From positions 310,001-374,000 of the forward strand of contig OX381708.1 in NCBI GenBank assembly GCA_947462335.1: a stretch of DNA of 64,000 nt, given 5' to 3'. The notes below the pieces were generated by a model. That model was given only the letters and a program-made list of their open reading frames with translations. It was not told the origin of the DNA and ran no database searches. Positions 11,201 through 20,520 of the stretch are shown here, piece after piece. The translations under genes and the position numbers were made by a program. Origin of the DNA: Harmothoe impar (taxonomy: Eukaryota; Annelida; Polychaeta; Phyllodocida; Polynoidae). Each line of letters starts with the position of its first letter. Within the stretch, counting starts at the first letter, position 1.

Positions 11201-13839
11201 ACACAATAACTGAGTATTGGGAGCGTTTAAGGTTTAGAACTAAGACAAGCCGCACATGGAGAGAACCGAGGTGGTTACCTGCAGCATGGGCGCCCCTTGG
11301 TCTAAGACAATTAAGGGAGCTTCACTCTGTGGTAAAGGAATAGAACAGCGTCTGTTTAGTGCTTCACGCCATGCAGCCCCTGCAGCCCTGTCCCGCTAAT
11401 CTTTCCTGCAGTCGCATCACACATGGATGAATGCAGACCCAGTTACTTGGCGAGTCACTCACTTGACAAGTTACTCGCTGAGTTAATTGGCGAAACACTC
11501 GCTGCATTACTTGGCAAGTTACTCGCTGAGTTACTTGGTGAGTTACTTGGTGAGTTACTCGCTGAGTTACTCGCTAATTTACTTAGCGAGTTATTCGCTG
11601 AGTTACTTAGAGAGTTACTTGGCGAGTTACTCGCTGGTAATGCATTCATGTATATTTTGTCAGGACTATGAGAACACTGAGGATTGTCCCATTAGCGAGA
11701 CATGGCTGCAGCATATTTCAAACAGTTTCTAAAATATTCCTGAAGTAGCGAGAAATGTAGATTATTGAAAGGAACCAGTTAGACAGTAAGTTACTGTTGT
11801 TGATGCGGAGATTTGGAGAGGAGGGCGGCGGGTGCACAGTGATGGGTGCCGCACACAACAATATGAGTGTTGATACCAGAACCAGGTAGGATATCAACAC
11901 TACCACTAACAGTAAGCCCACATCATGAGTGTTGATACAAGTGTTGATACCAGAACCAGGTAGGATATCAACGCTCCCACTAGCAGTAAGCCCACATCAT
12001 GGGTGTTGATATGAGTGTTGATACCAGAACCAGGTAGGATATCAACGCTCCCACTAGCAGTAAGCCCACATCACGAGTGTTGATACAAGTGTTGTGACTG
12101 GCAAAAATTTATTGTAAAAATAGTTCTAATTTTCACCAGATTTTATCCAAGTGGCGAAAATAAGTCAGCATGTACACCACCTGAACAAATGCTAAATTAT
12201 CCACTTTGAAATGCACATAAACCTGGCTCAATATCTAGTAAATTATCTCTGAGAAAGAAAAACTGAATTTTTTTCTGCCAATCTGGCATAAAAAAAAAGT
12301 ACCCTAGCGTGAGCCTATTAAGCCTGCAGTCCGACTGGAGACTTTGAGGTGCAGGACAGGGCTTTACATTCTCACACAGTCAGGCTTCTTAATGAGGCCA
12401 GCACCTCCACATTCAGCTACAGGCTTGCACTTGGACATGTGTGCAAAGCAGAGTTCCCCATCTACTGTTTCTGCCAAAGCTGCCAGCTCTTAACTTCTAA
12501 GTTCATGCTGCATTTATCATATACAGGTCTCAGCTACCACGAGCTGGCGCCAACACAAGGTGAATCATGGACCAATCAGGCGTCAACGCTGACTGCCCCT
12601 ATACACACTACTTGTGTTTACTTACCGGCAGAGATGGCACTGTCGATAATTAACAGTTTACTGTAATACAGATAGTAGCATCTCTGTACCTATGACCGGT
12701 ATATGATAGAGACAGCATTAACACACCATGCAGTACCAGACATGAACCCACAAACCATGCCTTACCCTGCCCGTCTGTCACGGAGATATCAGAGTACAAC
12801 TCACCTGAACCCGCGTCCTTGTGTCAGCATCAGGGTCAAACGCCGGCCCGTCATAGGCTGCAGGTACACAAAGATACAAACTCATGTAGCAGCTTTATAC
12901 ACCTGAGTCATAGGCTGCAGGTACACAAAGATACAAACTCATGTAGCAGCTTTATACACCTGAGTCATAGGCTGCAGGTACACAAAGATACAAACTCATG
13001 TAGCAGCTTTATACACCTGAGTCATAGGCTGCAGGTACACAAAGATACAAACTCATGTAGCAGCTTTATACACCTGAGTCATAGGCTGCAGGTACACAAA
13101 AACACAAACTCATGTAGCAGCTTTATACACCTGAGTCATAGGCTGCAGGTACACAAAGATACAAACTCATGTTGCAGCTTTATAAACCTAAATTATAGCT
13201 AGATTGTATTCTCCTAATATAACTAAACATTCAAGGGGATGTGAATTTGAACTTTCAATTTAATTAAGTAAAATTTAAGGCTTACCCTGAAATACTCTTT
13301 CCCAAATCCTTCTGAAGGAAGGCTCTGGGGACAGCCAGTATGACCTTGAACTTGGATTTTGCTGGGCTTAGGCAGTCCCTGTAGTTAGCCTAGAACCAGC
13401 GAACAGAAACCAGAAATGGAACCATCAAACCCAGCAAAATCCCAAGTTCAAGGTCATACTGGCCGTCACCAGAGCCTTCCTTTGGAAGGATTTGGGAACG
13501 AGAGTAACCCTGAAAGAGAAAAATGACAGATCACATGCAAAAATGTCTTCCTTTAGTTTGTTTTGGTTGGTGGTACTTACCATGTGCGTGGTCGGGTTGG
13601 CTGTTCTTGGTGCTAGGAGCACTGACTAGGGGCCTCATGGAGTCGTCGCGGGGCGTGGGCCCGAAGCCTCCCCGCCCGGTGCGGGGCCGGTCCTCGTTGG
13701 CCTGCATCATACCGGAGTGGCTGCGCTTCTTGCGCTCTTGTTCCTGGTAGATGCGCTGCTGGGCGCGCCGCTTCTGTTCTGACAGCGACCCGGGCTCCTC
13801 CACGCTGCCGGGCGGACCGCCATATCCAGGGTAAGACAT
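2072..13839 (-). CDS. tub: Tubby-like protein gene, copy 1 (12 coding exons)
   Basis: Tubby-family protein: the C-terminal tubby domain binds PI(4,5)P2, and the N-terminal helix of the family binds IFT-A to deliver membrane cargo to cilia (family knowledge). Joining 13839-13581, 12857-12805, 8511-8439, 8212-8115, 7889-7815, 7312-7127, 4194-4082, 3838-3730, 3479-3381, 3248-3161, 2610-2527 and 2205-2072 keeps frame at every junction and gives about 456 residues, close to the usual 440-510. Residues 17-50 or so are the conserved basic, Gln/Arg-rich N-terminal helix followed by MMQANED. Residues 105-186 are acidic and Ser-rich. The tubby domain runs from about 204 ([12 protein letters not shown]) to 456. 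Both family signatures are visible: [14 protein letters not shown], and [16 protein letters not shown] at the C terminus. The basic patch RKRKK is kept. An optional 23-codon exon or alternative first exon lies at 11,012-11,086. Exon 1 has an acceptor just upstream of the ATG, so at least one 5' UTR exon lies further up and was not found. No canonical AATAAA was found downstream. Confidence 0.96.
2527..2610 (-). CDS. tub: tub copy 1 coding exon 11 (Tubby signature 1)
   Basis: Encodes [20 protein letters not shown] then FQIVHDND. It contains the complete Tubby signature F-x-G-R-V-T-x-A-S-V-K-N-F-Q. The acceptor is TTGCTTGCAG|ACA and the donor GATG|GTGAGT. Identical in copy 2. Confidence 0.97.
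3161..3248 (-). CDS. tub: tub copy 1 coding exon 10
   Basis: Encodes [20 protein letters not shown] then HNKTPVWNE, matching the family motif (S/A)RWxNxxxExxxELxNKxPVWN. The donor GAAG|GTCTGT is unusual (GTCTGT) but is kept in copy 2. Confidence 0.96.
3381..3479 (-). CDS. tub: tub copy 1 coding exon 9
   Basis: A 33-codon, phase-0 exon: [20 protein letters not shown] then [26 protein letters not shown] is near-invariant in the family. The acceptor is TTTTGCAG|GAA and the donor AAAAAT|GTAAGT. Confidence 0.97.
3730..3838 (-). CDS. tub: tub copy 1 coding exon 8
   Basis: Encodes [20 protein letters not shown] then [27 protein letters not shown](F/Y)D is a tubby hallmark. The donor is TAT|GTACGT (GTAAGT in copy 2). 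Confidence 0.97.
4082..4194 (-). CDS. tub: tub copy 1 coding exon 7
   Basis: Encodes [20 protein letters not shown] then [17 protein letters not shown], including the basic RKRKK patch of the phosphoinositide-binding face and the invariant SNYLIS and DPTDLSRGG motifs. The acceptor is TTGTCAG|GTA, the donor CTCAG|GTTCGT. The last Arg codon is split with exon 8. Confidence 0.97.
7127..7312 (-). CDS. tub: tub copy 1 coding exon 6 (start of tubby domain)
   Basis: A 62-codon exon. It begins [10 protein letters not shown] and enters the tubby domain at [12 protein letters not shown], followed by the highly conserved [20 protein letters not shown] and the HMERDDGKK strand. The acceptor is TTCCTCCAG|GAC and the donor AAG|GTAGGT. 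Confidence 0.97.
7815..7889 (-). CDS. tub: tub copy 1 coding exon 5
   Basis: A 75-bp, phase-0 exon encoding a Ser/Thr/Glu-rich stretch starting [18 protein letters not shown]. The acceptor is CCCACAG|CCAG. The donor GAA|GTAGGA lacks the usual G at -1. Because it is a multiple of three it could be skipped without a frameshift. Identical in copy 2. Confidence 0.8.
8115..8212 (-). CDS. tub: tub copy 1 coding exon 4
   Basis: A 98-bp exon encoding [20 protein letters not shown] then [12 protein letters not shown], with the first Asp codon split with exon 3 (G|AT). The acceptor is GTTCAG|ATGACG and the donor AGAAT|GTGAGT. Identical in copy 2. Confidence 0.9.
8439..8511 (-). CDS. tub: tub copy 1 coding exon 3 (acidic linker)
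   Basis: Encodes [18 protein letters not shown] then IPTINA, part of the acidic linker typical of tubby N-terminal regions. The donor is GCTG|GTAAGT. The acceptor used here is CTTCAG|GTT. An in-frame alternative nine bases upstream (TACACAG|ATC) would add ILQ and has a TACTAAC branch-site match about 20 bases before it, so the true start may be 8,520. Confidence 0.85.
11012..11086 (-). CDS. tub: tub copy 1 alternative first exon or optional internal exon
   Basis: An open stretch encoding [19 protein letters not shown] then PPPARE, ending at a good donor (GAG|GTAAAG) in phase 0, which fits exon 3 (phase 0). Two readings are possible. An ATG at 11,086 makes an alternative first exon, as known for vertebrate TUB isoforms. 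Alternatively, a weak acceptor at GAAG (exon 11,012-11,080, 69 bp) would insert 23 residues in frame between exons 2 and 3. Copy 2 keeps it with one synonymous change, which supports coding function. No strong polypyrimidine tract precedes it, favouring the first-exon reading. Confidence 0.65.
11440..11640. repeat. 12-bp minisatellite (GAGTTACTYGSY)
   Basis: Tandem 12-bp units of the form GAGTTACTCGCT/GAGTTACTTGGC. The unit equals the centre of the palindromic element found elsewhere (GGCGAGTAACTCGCC), and the array ends in TAATGCATTCATG, also part of that element. Copy 2 (56,217-56,440) is two units longer. ORFs through it are artefacts of a period divisible by three. Confidence 0.9.
11866..12095. 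repeat. 73-bp minisatellite, 3 units
   Basis: Units contain GTGTTGATACC ... GGATATCAACGCT, an imperfect inverted repeat within each unit. Three GATATCAAC-bearing units here against seven in copy 2. Confidence 0.9.
12805..12857 (-). CDS. tub: tub copy 1 coding exon 2
   Basis: A 53-bp exon encoding [18 protein letters not shown] (the first codon is split with exon 1, G|CC). The acceptor is TACCTGCAG|CCTATGAC and the donor TTCAG|GTGAGT. The acceptor and the first eight exon bases are the edge of the adjacent 57-bp minisatellite, so every repeat unit carries a copy of this 3' splice site. Exon phases match on both sides (1 in, 0 out). Confidence 0.85.
12851..13190. repeat. 57-bp minisatellite carrying tub exon-2 splice acceptor, 6 units
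   Basis: Units start at 12,851, 12,908, 12,965, 13,022, 13,079 and 13,136. On the minus strand each unit contains TACCTGCAG|CCTATGACTCAG|GTGTAT, that is, the exon-2 acceptor, 12 exon-like bases and a GT donor-like site. Confidence 0.95.
13284..13510. mobile_element. Long hairpin (MITE-like) element next to tub exon 1
   Basis: Left arm 13,297-13,376 and right arm 13,430-13,503 are inverted complements over about 70 bases (for example AAGTTCAAGGTCATACTGG on the right and its complement on the left), separated by about 55 bases. Both copies of the locus have it. It sits in the intron between exons 1 and 2, about 70 bp from the exon-1 donor. Confidence 0.8.
13581..13839 (-). CDS. tub: tub copy 1 coding exon 1 (N-terminal helix)
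   Basis: Encodes residues 1-86 plus the first base of codon 87. It starts [11 protein letters not shown] and contains the basic helix [17 protein letters not shown] and then MMQANED, which align with the conserved N-terminal IFT-A-binding and nuclear-localisation region of TUB/TULP3. The donor is CATG|GTAAGT at 13,580. The acceptor TTTCTTACAG ends at 13,850, ten bases before the ATG, so this exon is spliced to an upstream UTR exon. A purine at -3 (GCCATG) makes a good start context. Confidence 0.93.
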
Positions 13840-13884
13840 GGCCGTGTTTCTGTAAGAAAACCAGGGAAGACGTTAGTATAATTA

Positions 13885-14130
13885 ACATAGGAAACCAGGG
13901 ACAACATTATTATATATGTCAAATACATGTAACATATTAAACATAGGAAACCAAGGACAAGGTTAGTTAGATATGTCATATACATGTAACATATTAACCA
14001 TAGGAAAATAGGTACAAGGTTAGTTAGATATGTCAAATACATGTGACATATTAAACATAGGAAACCAAGGCCAAGGTTAGTTAGATATGTCATATACATG
14101 TAACATATTAAACATAGGAAACAAGGGATT
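13885..14130. repeat. 56-bp minisatellite, 5 units
   Basis: Units contain ACATAGGAAACCAAGG and GATATGTCATATACATGTAA. Five units here, six in copy 2 (59,145-59,445). Confidence 0.9.
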
Positions 14131-14899
14131 ACGCTAGCATATCAAATGTACTAAAATTAAGCATACCAGCTATGGTCAGATTTCTATGAGTAAACCTGAC
14201 ATAACGGTAGCACGTTTCATGTACTAAACATGCATAGATGTATGAACTGTGTGCTGGGATTCTCAAGAAAACCAGATATAACTCATGCATTTCTAGTATA
14301 TCAAACATATTAATCAAGGCAAGATATGGCTGTTTTAAGGTGGCCAGCGGGTATAGGCTAAGAGTAACTACGATTCTACCATACTTATACCACTTGCTCC
14401 ATAGGATATATACTCTCAGAAAATAAGAAAAAAATAAGGGGGTCCCGAGCTTGTTTCTGAGATATTCAACCACAAAGTTTGAGTGAGCTGCAATAGGATT
14501 ATATAGTGCTCTGGTACATATGTGGATGGAATAACATTGAAAAGTAACTATATATTTTTCAAACTTCAACACAATATTCTACATAATGTTATCTGCCCTG
14601 AACATGTCTTTTGAACATATATGGTCCCGGGCACATTTGTAATATTTGTGATGTTTGAAATAGAAAACATAGTATTATGGTAAGAACAATGCCAGACAGG
14701 ATAGATATACCTTTTTACTTCCTCACCTACAACAGATTCCATAGCATGATGGTTATGGCATTTGACTTATGATCCAAGGGCCTGGGGTTCTAGTCTCAGT
14801 CATGCCAAACTAGCTAGGGTTTTACTAATTTCGTCACAGTATGTGCCAATATGACAAAATTGCCCCCTGGTGTCCCATTCCAGAACTAAAATCCCCGCC

Positions 14900-15375
14900 G
14901 GCCACCTTAACAACTAGGTAAAAGTCCTTTTGGTACCTAGTCCTACCCAGACCCCTGCCACCACTAGGTAAGGGTCCCATTGGTACACAGTCCTGCCCAG
15001 ACTCCTGCCACAACTAGGTAAGGGTCCCGTTGGTACCCAGTCCTGCCCAGACTCCTGCCACAACTAGGTAAGGGTCCTGATGGTACCTAGTTCTATCCAG
15101 ACTCCTACCACAACTAGGAAAGGGTCCTGATGGTACCTTGTCCTACCCAGACTCCTACCACAACTAGGAAAGGGTCCTGATGGTACCTAGTCCTACCCAG
15201 ACTCCTACCACAACTAGGAAAGGGTCCTGATGGTACCTAGTCCTACCCAGACTCCTACCACAACTAGGAAAGGGTCCTGATGGTACCTAGTCCTACCCAG
15301 ACTCCTACCACAACTAGGAAAGGATCCTGATGGTACCTAGTCCTGCCCAGACTCTGGCCACACATGGGTAAGTGT
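14900..15375. repeat. 50-bp minisatellite, about 10 units
   Basis: Units contain CAACTAGGAAAGGGTCCTGA and TGGTACCTAGTCCTACCCAG. Early units are more diverged than the central ones. Copy 2 (60,270-60,700) has about nine. Confidence 0.9.
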
Positions 15376-15627
15376 CTTGATGGTAACCCACTCATTTCTG
15401 AAACCGATCCCACATGTAGTATTGTAAGGACATAGCTAGGATTGTACAGAACTAAGCTAATTCCCACAAACTGGTGCTGGAGGAGTGTAGACCCCGTACA
15501 GCAGCAGCAGCAGTGTATGTGTGGTGTGAGGACCGGCTGCAGGTGGCCCTGATATGTCAGGTGCCTACAGGTAGACAGACAGACAGTGTTTGTCCGGTTG
15601 GAGACAAAGCCCTACAAGTGCAGGAGT

Positions 15628-16040
15628 ACTGCAGCTTCCACCCACAGGGACCTCGTTAACACGGCCCGGTAGCAGGAGTCCTGCAGCTTCCACCCACAGG
15701 CACCTCGTTAACACGGCCCGGTAGCTGGAGTCCTGCAGCTTCCACCCACAGGGACCTCGTTAACACGGCCCGGTAGCAGGAGTCCTGCAGCTTCCACCCA
15801 CAGGGACCTCGTTAACACGGCCCGGTAGCTGGAGTCCTGCAGCTTCCACCCACAGGCACCTCGTTAACACGGCCCGGTAGCTGGAGTCCTGCAGCTTCCA
15901 CCCACAGGGACCTCGTTAACACGGCCCGGTAGCTGGAGTCCTGCAGCTTCCACCCACAGGGACCTCGTTAACACGGCCCGGTAGCTGGAGTCCTGCAGCT
16001 TCCACCCACAGGGACCTCGTTAACACGGCCCGGTAGCTGC
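15628..16040. repeat. 52-bp minisatellite, 8 units
   Basis: CCTCGTTAAC recurs at 15,651 and every 52 bp to 16,015. Units also contain CGGCCCGGTAGCTGGAGTCC and CTGCAGCTTCCACCCACAGG. Copy 2 has 12 units. Confidence 0.95.
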
Positions 16041-16689
16041 AGTCCTGCAGGTTCTGACATGTTATGGGGTGGTGCCACCTGTTGGCACAGAGCAGATCTA
16101 AATGGTAGGACAAGATAACACTGAGCCTCCTTGTAATTGTATAGTCTTCTTTGAGCACTTCTCACTGTGCATTATTTATCAATTAATGTATTGTAAACCT
16201 GCCCTTTACAACAAATATATATGTAAGTTCTCATAGCAACGAGCCCAATGGTCCACCTGGCGGATATATGAAGAACCAACCCACCAGTTAACATAAGAAA
16301 GGGGCGGGAGGCGTAACTATGAAAACATGTAAATGGGACCTGCCATCGGACTATCGAGGTCTGACTGTATAGATGTCCTCCCTCGTCCTGGTGGGTGCTC
16401 GGCTGCCACACGCGGGTGGTACTGGGACTGGGGTAAAGGCATTAATCGATGCATTGACCTCCGCTCCCCCCGGGACGTCCCACCGACCCCCCTGGGACAC
16501 CCCCGGGATGCCGGGTACAGCCCAGGGTAAGGAGGCCTAACGAGCATTGTGCAGGAATATTGGGTAAATCGGTTAATCCATAACCAGCTGTCCCTACCCC
16601 ATAACCAGCTAGTCACCCTAGATCTAACCACCCTACAGCACTAACCAGCTCGTTACTCCATAACTCACAACGAGCAACCACCCTAACCA

Positions 16690-16915
16690 TACTACCGTGC
16701 TCGTTAGCGTAGATTCAGAGCTAAACCTCCAGTGCAGGTTTTACATTCTCAAAGTCTAGGTGCGGGGAATACAAGGTTTTTGAAAATATAGAAAAGTACT
16801 AAACAATTTTCAGACCTCCGGTGCGGGTTATAAGATTCTCCCAAAGTCGGGGTATGGGTTATATGCGAAGTGTGGGTTATAGGCGGGATGTACAGTACCT
16901 CCCAAATCAACAACC
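16690..16915. mobile_element. MITE-like segment with GCGGGTTATA motifs
   Basis: Contains repeated GGTGCGGGTTATA, AAGTCGGGGT and AGTGTGGGTTATAGGCGG motifs that resemble the internal sequence of the MITE at 42,420-42,642 (CCGCACC, GACTTTGGG, TATAAGCC). It is present in both copies of the large repeat (62,255-62,450). Ends are not defined. Confidence 0.5.
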
Positions 16916-17254
16916 CAGCCCAACACAAGCACCCCCTCACTGGCTAACGAGTCTGCACTTAATGAGATCTATCTCACTTACAACTTGATATTTTAATTAC
17001 ACTGATGTGAGATTGTCTGATGTGAGATTGTCTGTAATTATAATTCTACTTACAATGTATCATTAGGTTTCTTTGTGATATTGTACCCTGGCCATTATAG
17101 ATGTACAAACATGCCTCCTATAACTCTGTGTCATGAGACACGGTAAGTGGACAGGCTGATAGCTGTGAGAAGGCTCGGTGTGATATTGTACCCAGACTAA
17201 TGGTGACAGCTACTTACAGTGTCACACAGGTAACGACAGGTACAACTGCGGCAC

Positions 17255-17690
17255 AGTGCATGAATGCATCATATCCCTGGTCGTCATGATGCATGAATGC
17301 AGCATATCGCACTAATGCATCATATCCCTGGTCGTCATGATGCATGAATGCAGCATAGTGCACTAATGGATCATATCCCTGGTCGTCATGATACATGAAT
17401 GCAGCATAGTGCACTAATGCATCATATCCCTGGTCGTCATGATACATGAATGCAGCATAGCGCACTAATGCATCATATCCCTGGTCGTCATGATGCATGA
17501 ATGCAGCATAGTGCACTAATGCATCATATCCCTGGTCGTCATGATACATGAATGCAGCATAGCGCACTAATGCATCATATCCCTGGTCGTCATGATACAT
17601 GAATGCAGCATAGTGCACTAATGCATCATATCCTTGGTCGTCATGATGCATGAAAGCAGCATAGTGCATTAATGGCAATACTCCATCATG
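17255..17690. repeat. 51-bp minisatellite, about 9 units
   Basis: Units contain CATATCCCTGGTCGTCATGA and ATGAATGCAGCATAG. The unit is an end of the dispersed palindromic element (GGTCGTCATGATGCATGAATGCAGC). The 51-bp period, divisible by three and stop-free on the minus strand, gives a spurious 17-residue repeat ORF. Confidence 0.93.
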
Positions 17691-17696
17691 TTAATA

Positions 17697-17785
17697 ACAT
17701 AGTTATTGGTCGTCATAATGCATGCAGCCGTGGTGAGTAACTCGCCAGTGCTGCATGCATACATGTATATATAAAGGACGGTACA
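17697..17785. mobile_element. Dispersed palindromic element at the edge of the 51-bp array
   Basis: GGTCGTCATAATGCATGCAG, CCGTGGTGAGTAACTCGCCA and GTGCTGCATGCATACATG. The 51-bp array abuts this copy, consistent with the array being seeded by it. Counterpart at 63,738-63,810. Confidence 0.75.
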
Positions 17786-18189
17786 TGATGCGTCATGAGG
17801 CGGCAGTCACACATGTATCAGTATATGTGTGTACCATGATCGGGCCATGATACAGCAATGTACGTTATACGCTGAGTTTGTAGAGGCATCATGCACCCTG
17901 ACACAGTTACAGTAATGTACGTTATACGCCGATTCTGACGTCATTACACAGTTACAGCTGTTAATGTATGGTTACAGGGTGCTACCTGGACTACCACGTG
18001 GTATGACGTGTGTCTCACCTGAGGGGGGAGGAGGCCGGCATGCTGCGTGCTGTGTGTGTGTAGGTGTGTGTGTAGGTGAGAGAGATGGTAGATGTGTGCG
18101 TCCACTCACGTGTAGGTGTGTAGTGGGTGACTTGGGGTTCAGTAGTTGTGTCACACACACGGCGCTCATTAACTACTGCAGCAGCAGCA

Positions 18190-18190
18190 C

Positions 18191-18230
<40 letters not shown>

Positions 18231-18235
18231 GGGGG
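18190..18235. repeat. (GT)n microsatellite followed by G-run
   Basis: Uninterrupted GT dinucleotides preceded by CAGCAGCAGCACGG and followed by a G tract. Confidence 0.95.
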
Positions 18236-18296
18236 GTACCTCTACCTGCCGCTGTCACACCTGTACAGGTGTGGCCCCGGTCAGCACGAGGTGTGA

Positions 18297-18393
18297 AGGC
18301 TACAGGTGTTGTATCAGGTGTGAACACTACAGGTGTGGACACTACAGGTGTGGACACTACAGGTGTGGACACTACAGGTGTGGACACTACAGG
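18297..18393. repeat. 15-bp minisatellite (CTACAGGTGTGGACA)
   Basis: About five tandem 15-bp units. Each contains CACAGGTG-like E-box or CAGGTG sequences. Confidence 0.9.
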
Positions 18394-18399
18394 TATCCC

Positions 18400-20518
18400 T
18401 ATAGAGATGCTACCGTTGTCATGGCTACAGGTTTATTATACACCATACAGATGCTGTATAACGTGTCAAGGCCTCACTTTTTATGCATTAACAAATCTCT
18501 GTATGTGAACATTTTTATTCCTAACCTTTCTGTATCCCTCGATTTTTAAAAGGGCGTGTTGCCCGTGTCGTATTTTACCCATGTAGAGGCACAGATTTGA
18601 TGACAAATAAGGTACCTAAATGAACTGCCATTTATCGCTAACATTTGTCTCTATTATCAATTTTAAGAAATGATCCATGTCACTATCTATTGTTTCCTCC
18701 TGCCCCATGTCACTAAGCCCCAGAATGGTCCACGTGGCCAGGTCCCATTCAGGGGCCTAGCGTCATTTTCCTTGTCATTCTCACGTTCAACTCCGTGGTG
18801 TCGTGATTATATTCATGATTTTGAAGTAAAACGTTTAATTGCTTTAGGCCCAGGTTTTTAGCCTAAAAGTAAAAATGATGGACGTCAATAATTTATATGG
18901 CTATTCGGGTAGATTCGTCACTCCCCGACGTTCAGCTGCAGCGGTACCCTGACCCCTTTCTAATTCTTTAATGCCTGATTGTATTTAACTTTTTACCGCC
19001 GTTATTATTACGGCTATACATGCTATGGACAGGGGAGGATATGACATTTCTAAGAAACTGATAATTAACCCACCTCAATATATATATAGATATACTGATA
19101 ATTAATGCATCTCAGTATTTATACATGTATATATGAGGGAATGTAAAGGCATCAATTTCACCTGCAGTCGGACAGAAGATTAGGCATTTTACCTGAAATC
19201 GACACTTTCCTTTTCCCGAGATTTTGGAAGGAAATTTAGTGAAAAATCTCGTATCTATTTGAACTTACAGCAGAAATGTGACGCAAAATGTCACATGGCT
19301 CCCAGCATGGCTCACACTTAAGGCATGTACATGCCCATTTAAACGTTCCTTAACTTCCATGGTTCTATCAGGAGGTGTTATTGAACCTTCTGTCAGGAAG
19401 ACCAGCCCCATAAGCTTCCTAACAAACTAGTCATCTCCCGAGTCTGTGAATATAAATACGTGAACTAGGTGTAATACTGCAGACCAGGGTTACTACTACT
19501 TCCTATATATTTCTGTGTTAATTTGTCTAAATCAGATCTCTCTTTTGGACGTTTTGCTGTCTCATAATATGATGACATATGGCCTTTGTTTAACCCATGT
19601 ATTATATGGTAGTATATAAACACTATGTATGTATCTACACAACCTCTATACAGCTACAACACACACTATACATGTAGACGGTAATACTAAACTTTTTCTG
19701 ACAATAGCACACATTTATGACATGTGTAATACCTGTAGATACTCAGACAACACCCCCCCCCCCGTCCCCACGCCTATTGTTAAGTAAGTATCACTCCCTA
19801 ACTGGTGTATAAGCCACATCCCTGACTTTGACACATTTTAAAAGCAGCAGAGGGGTCTGAACATTGCTAATTGCGGTGCTATACTTATAAAGACCACTTG
19901 TCCTGTATATAGGCTGTCTTCACATCAAGCTGAGTCTGGCTCTGATTCAAGCGCGGCTTGTAGAGTAGACAGGTATATGTAGAGACTCCATGCTAACCCA
20001 TGCTATTAAACAGTCACACCCTCTGTAGATGGTCTCCACACAGTGACAAGACAGCACGCAGTAGGGGGGGGGGGGTGTAGGTGTGTGGGGGGGGGGGGAG
20101 AGTTACTTCAGTGATTGAGCCCAAACTCCCATTTGGGAGTCACCGTGATTCTACTTCTTTTCTCTGTGTTGCTCAGCTCTGACTGTTACTGCAGGGGCAG
20201 CGAGTGTCTGAAATCTGTTGTTGACTTGTGTTACATTGAAGATGTAATATTTCTGTTATTGAAAGACAACCCCCCCCCCCCCCCTCCCACCGGGCCGGAC
20301 TGATGGCAGACAGTAATACACACACACACACCCTGCAGTCCACCCTCACTACCTCCAACATTTACTACCTTAAACCCCTCACATCCTCAGACACAAGCCC
20401 TGCAATTGGCCATATATATTTCATTCTATTTGGATTTAATTCCTCTGATAATTTGCTTCCTCCAACATTTTCCCGTGTATTTTCTACACGTGAGTAGTTG
20501 AGTGCTGACTGTAGAGCA
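18400..20518. other. Intergenic DNA without recognised genes
   Basis: AT-rich unique-looking sequence with C and G homopolymers (around 19,750, 20,066 and 20,270). ORFs are short and have no recognisable domains. One at 20,115 looks like a signal peptide but begins at TTG. Confidence 0.5.
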
Positions 20519-20520
20519 GC

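Larger units (their letters stand above)
8512..12804. other. tub copy 1 intron between exons 2 and 3
   Basis: Contains the alternative or optional exon at 11,012-11,086, the 12-bp array at 11,440-11,640 and the 73-bp array at 11,870-12,095. The stretch 8,900-10,400 is non-repetitive and well conserved between copies but shows no exon that joins in frame. Confidence 0.5.
1..17800. repeat. Large direct repeat, copy 1 (contains tubby-like gene)
   Basis: This block recurs in the same orientation from 44,697 to the window end, so the repeat period is about 44.7 kb. Collinearity covers all tubby exons, introns, minisatellites and the flanking sequence. Most of the first 2.2 kb differs at only about nine sites, while other parts (for example 2,240-3,900) carry many more substitutions and indels. 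The left boundary lies outside the window. On the right, similarity is still present near 17,800, where copy 2 runs into a minisatellite and the window end. Whether the 17,800-44,696 segment is also duplicated cannot be seen here. Confidence 0.97.

Noticed and set aside
11423..11671. Leucine-rich amphipathic ORF (LGELLAELL repeats)
   Set aside because: 12-bp minisatellite inside a tub intron; three frames are open for the same trivial reason.
17214..17678. 154-residue minus-strand ORF with HHDDQGYDALVHYAAF repeats
   Set aside because: Product of a 51-bp minisatellite whose period is divisible by three; same for 62,798-63,460.
20115..20303. Small secreted-looking protein (hydrophobic N-terminus)
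   Set aside because: Begins at TTG and runs into a C homopolymer; no splice or homology support.
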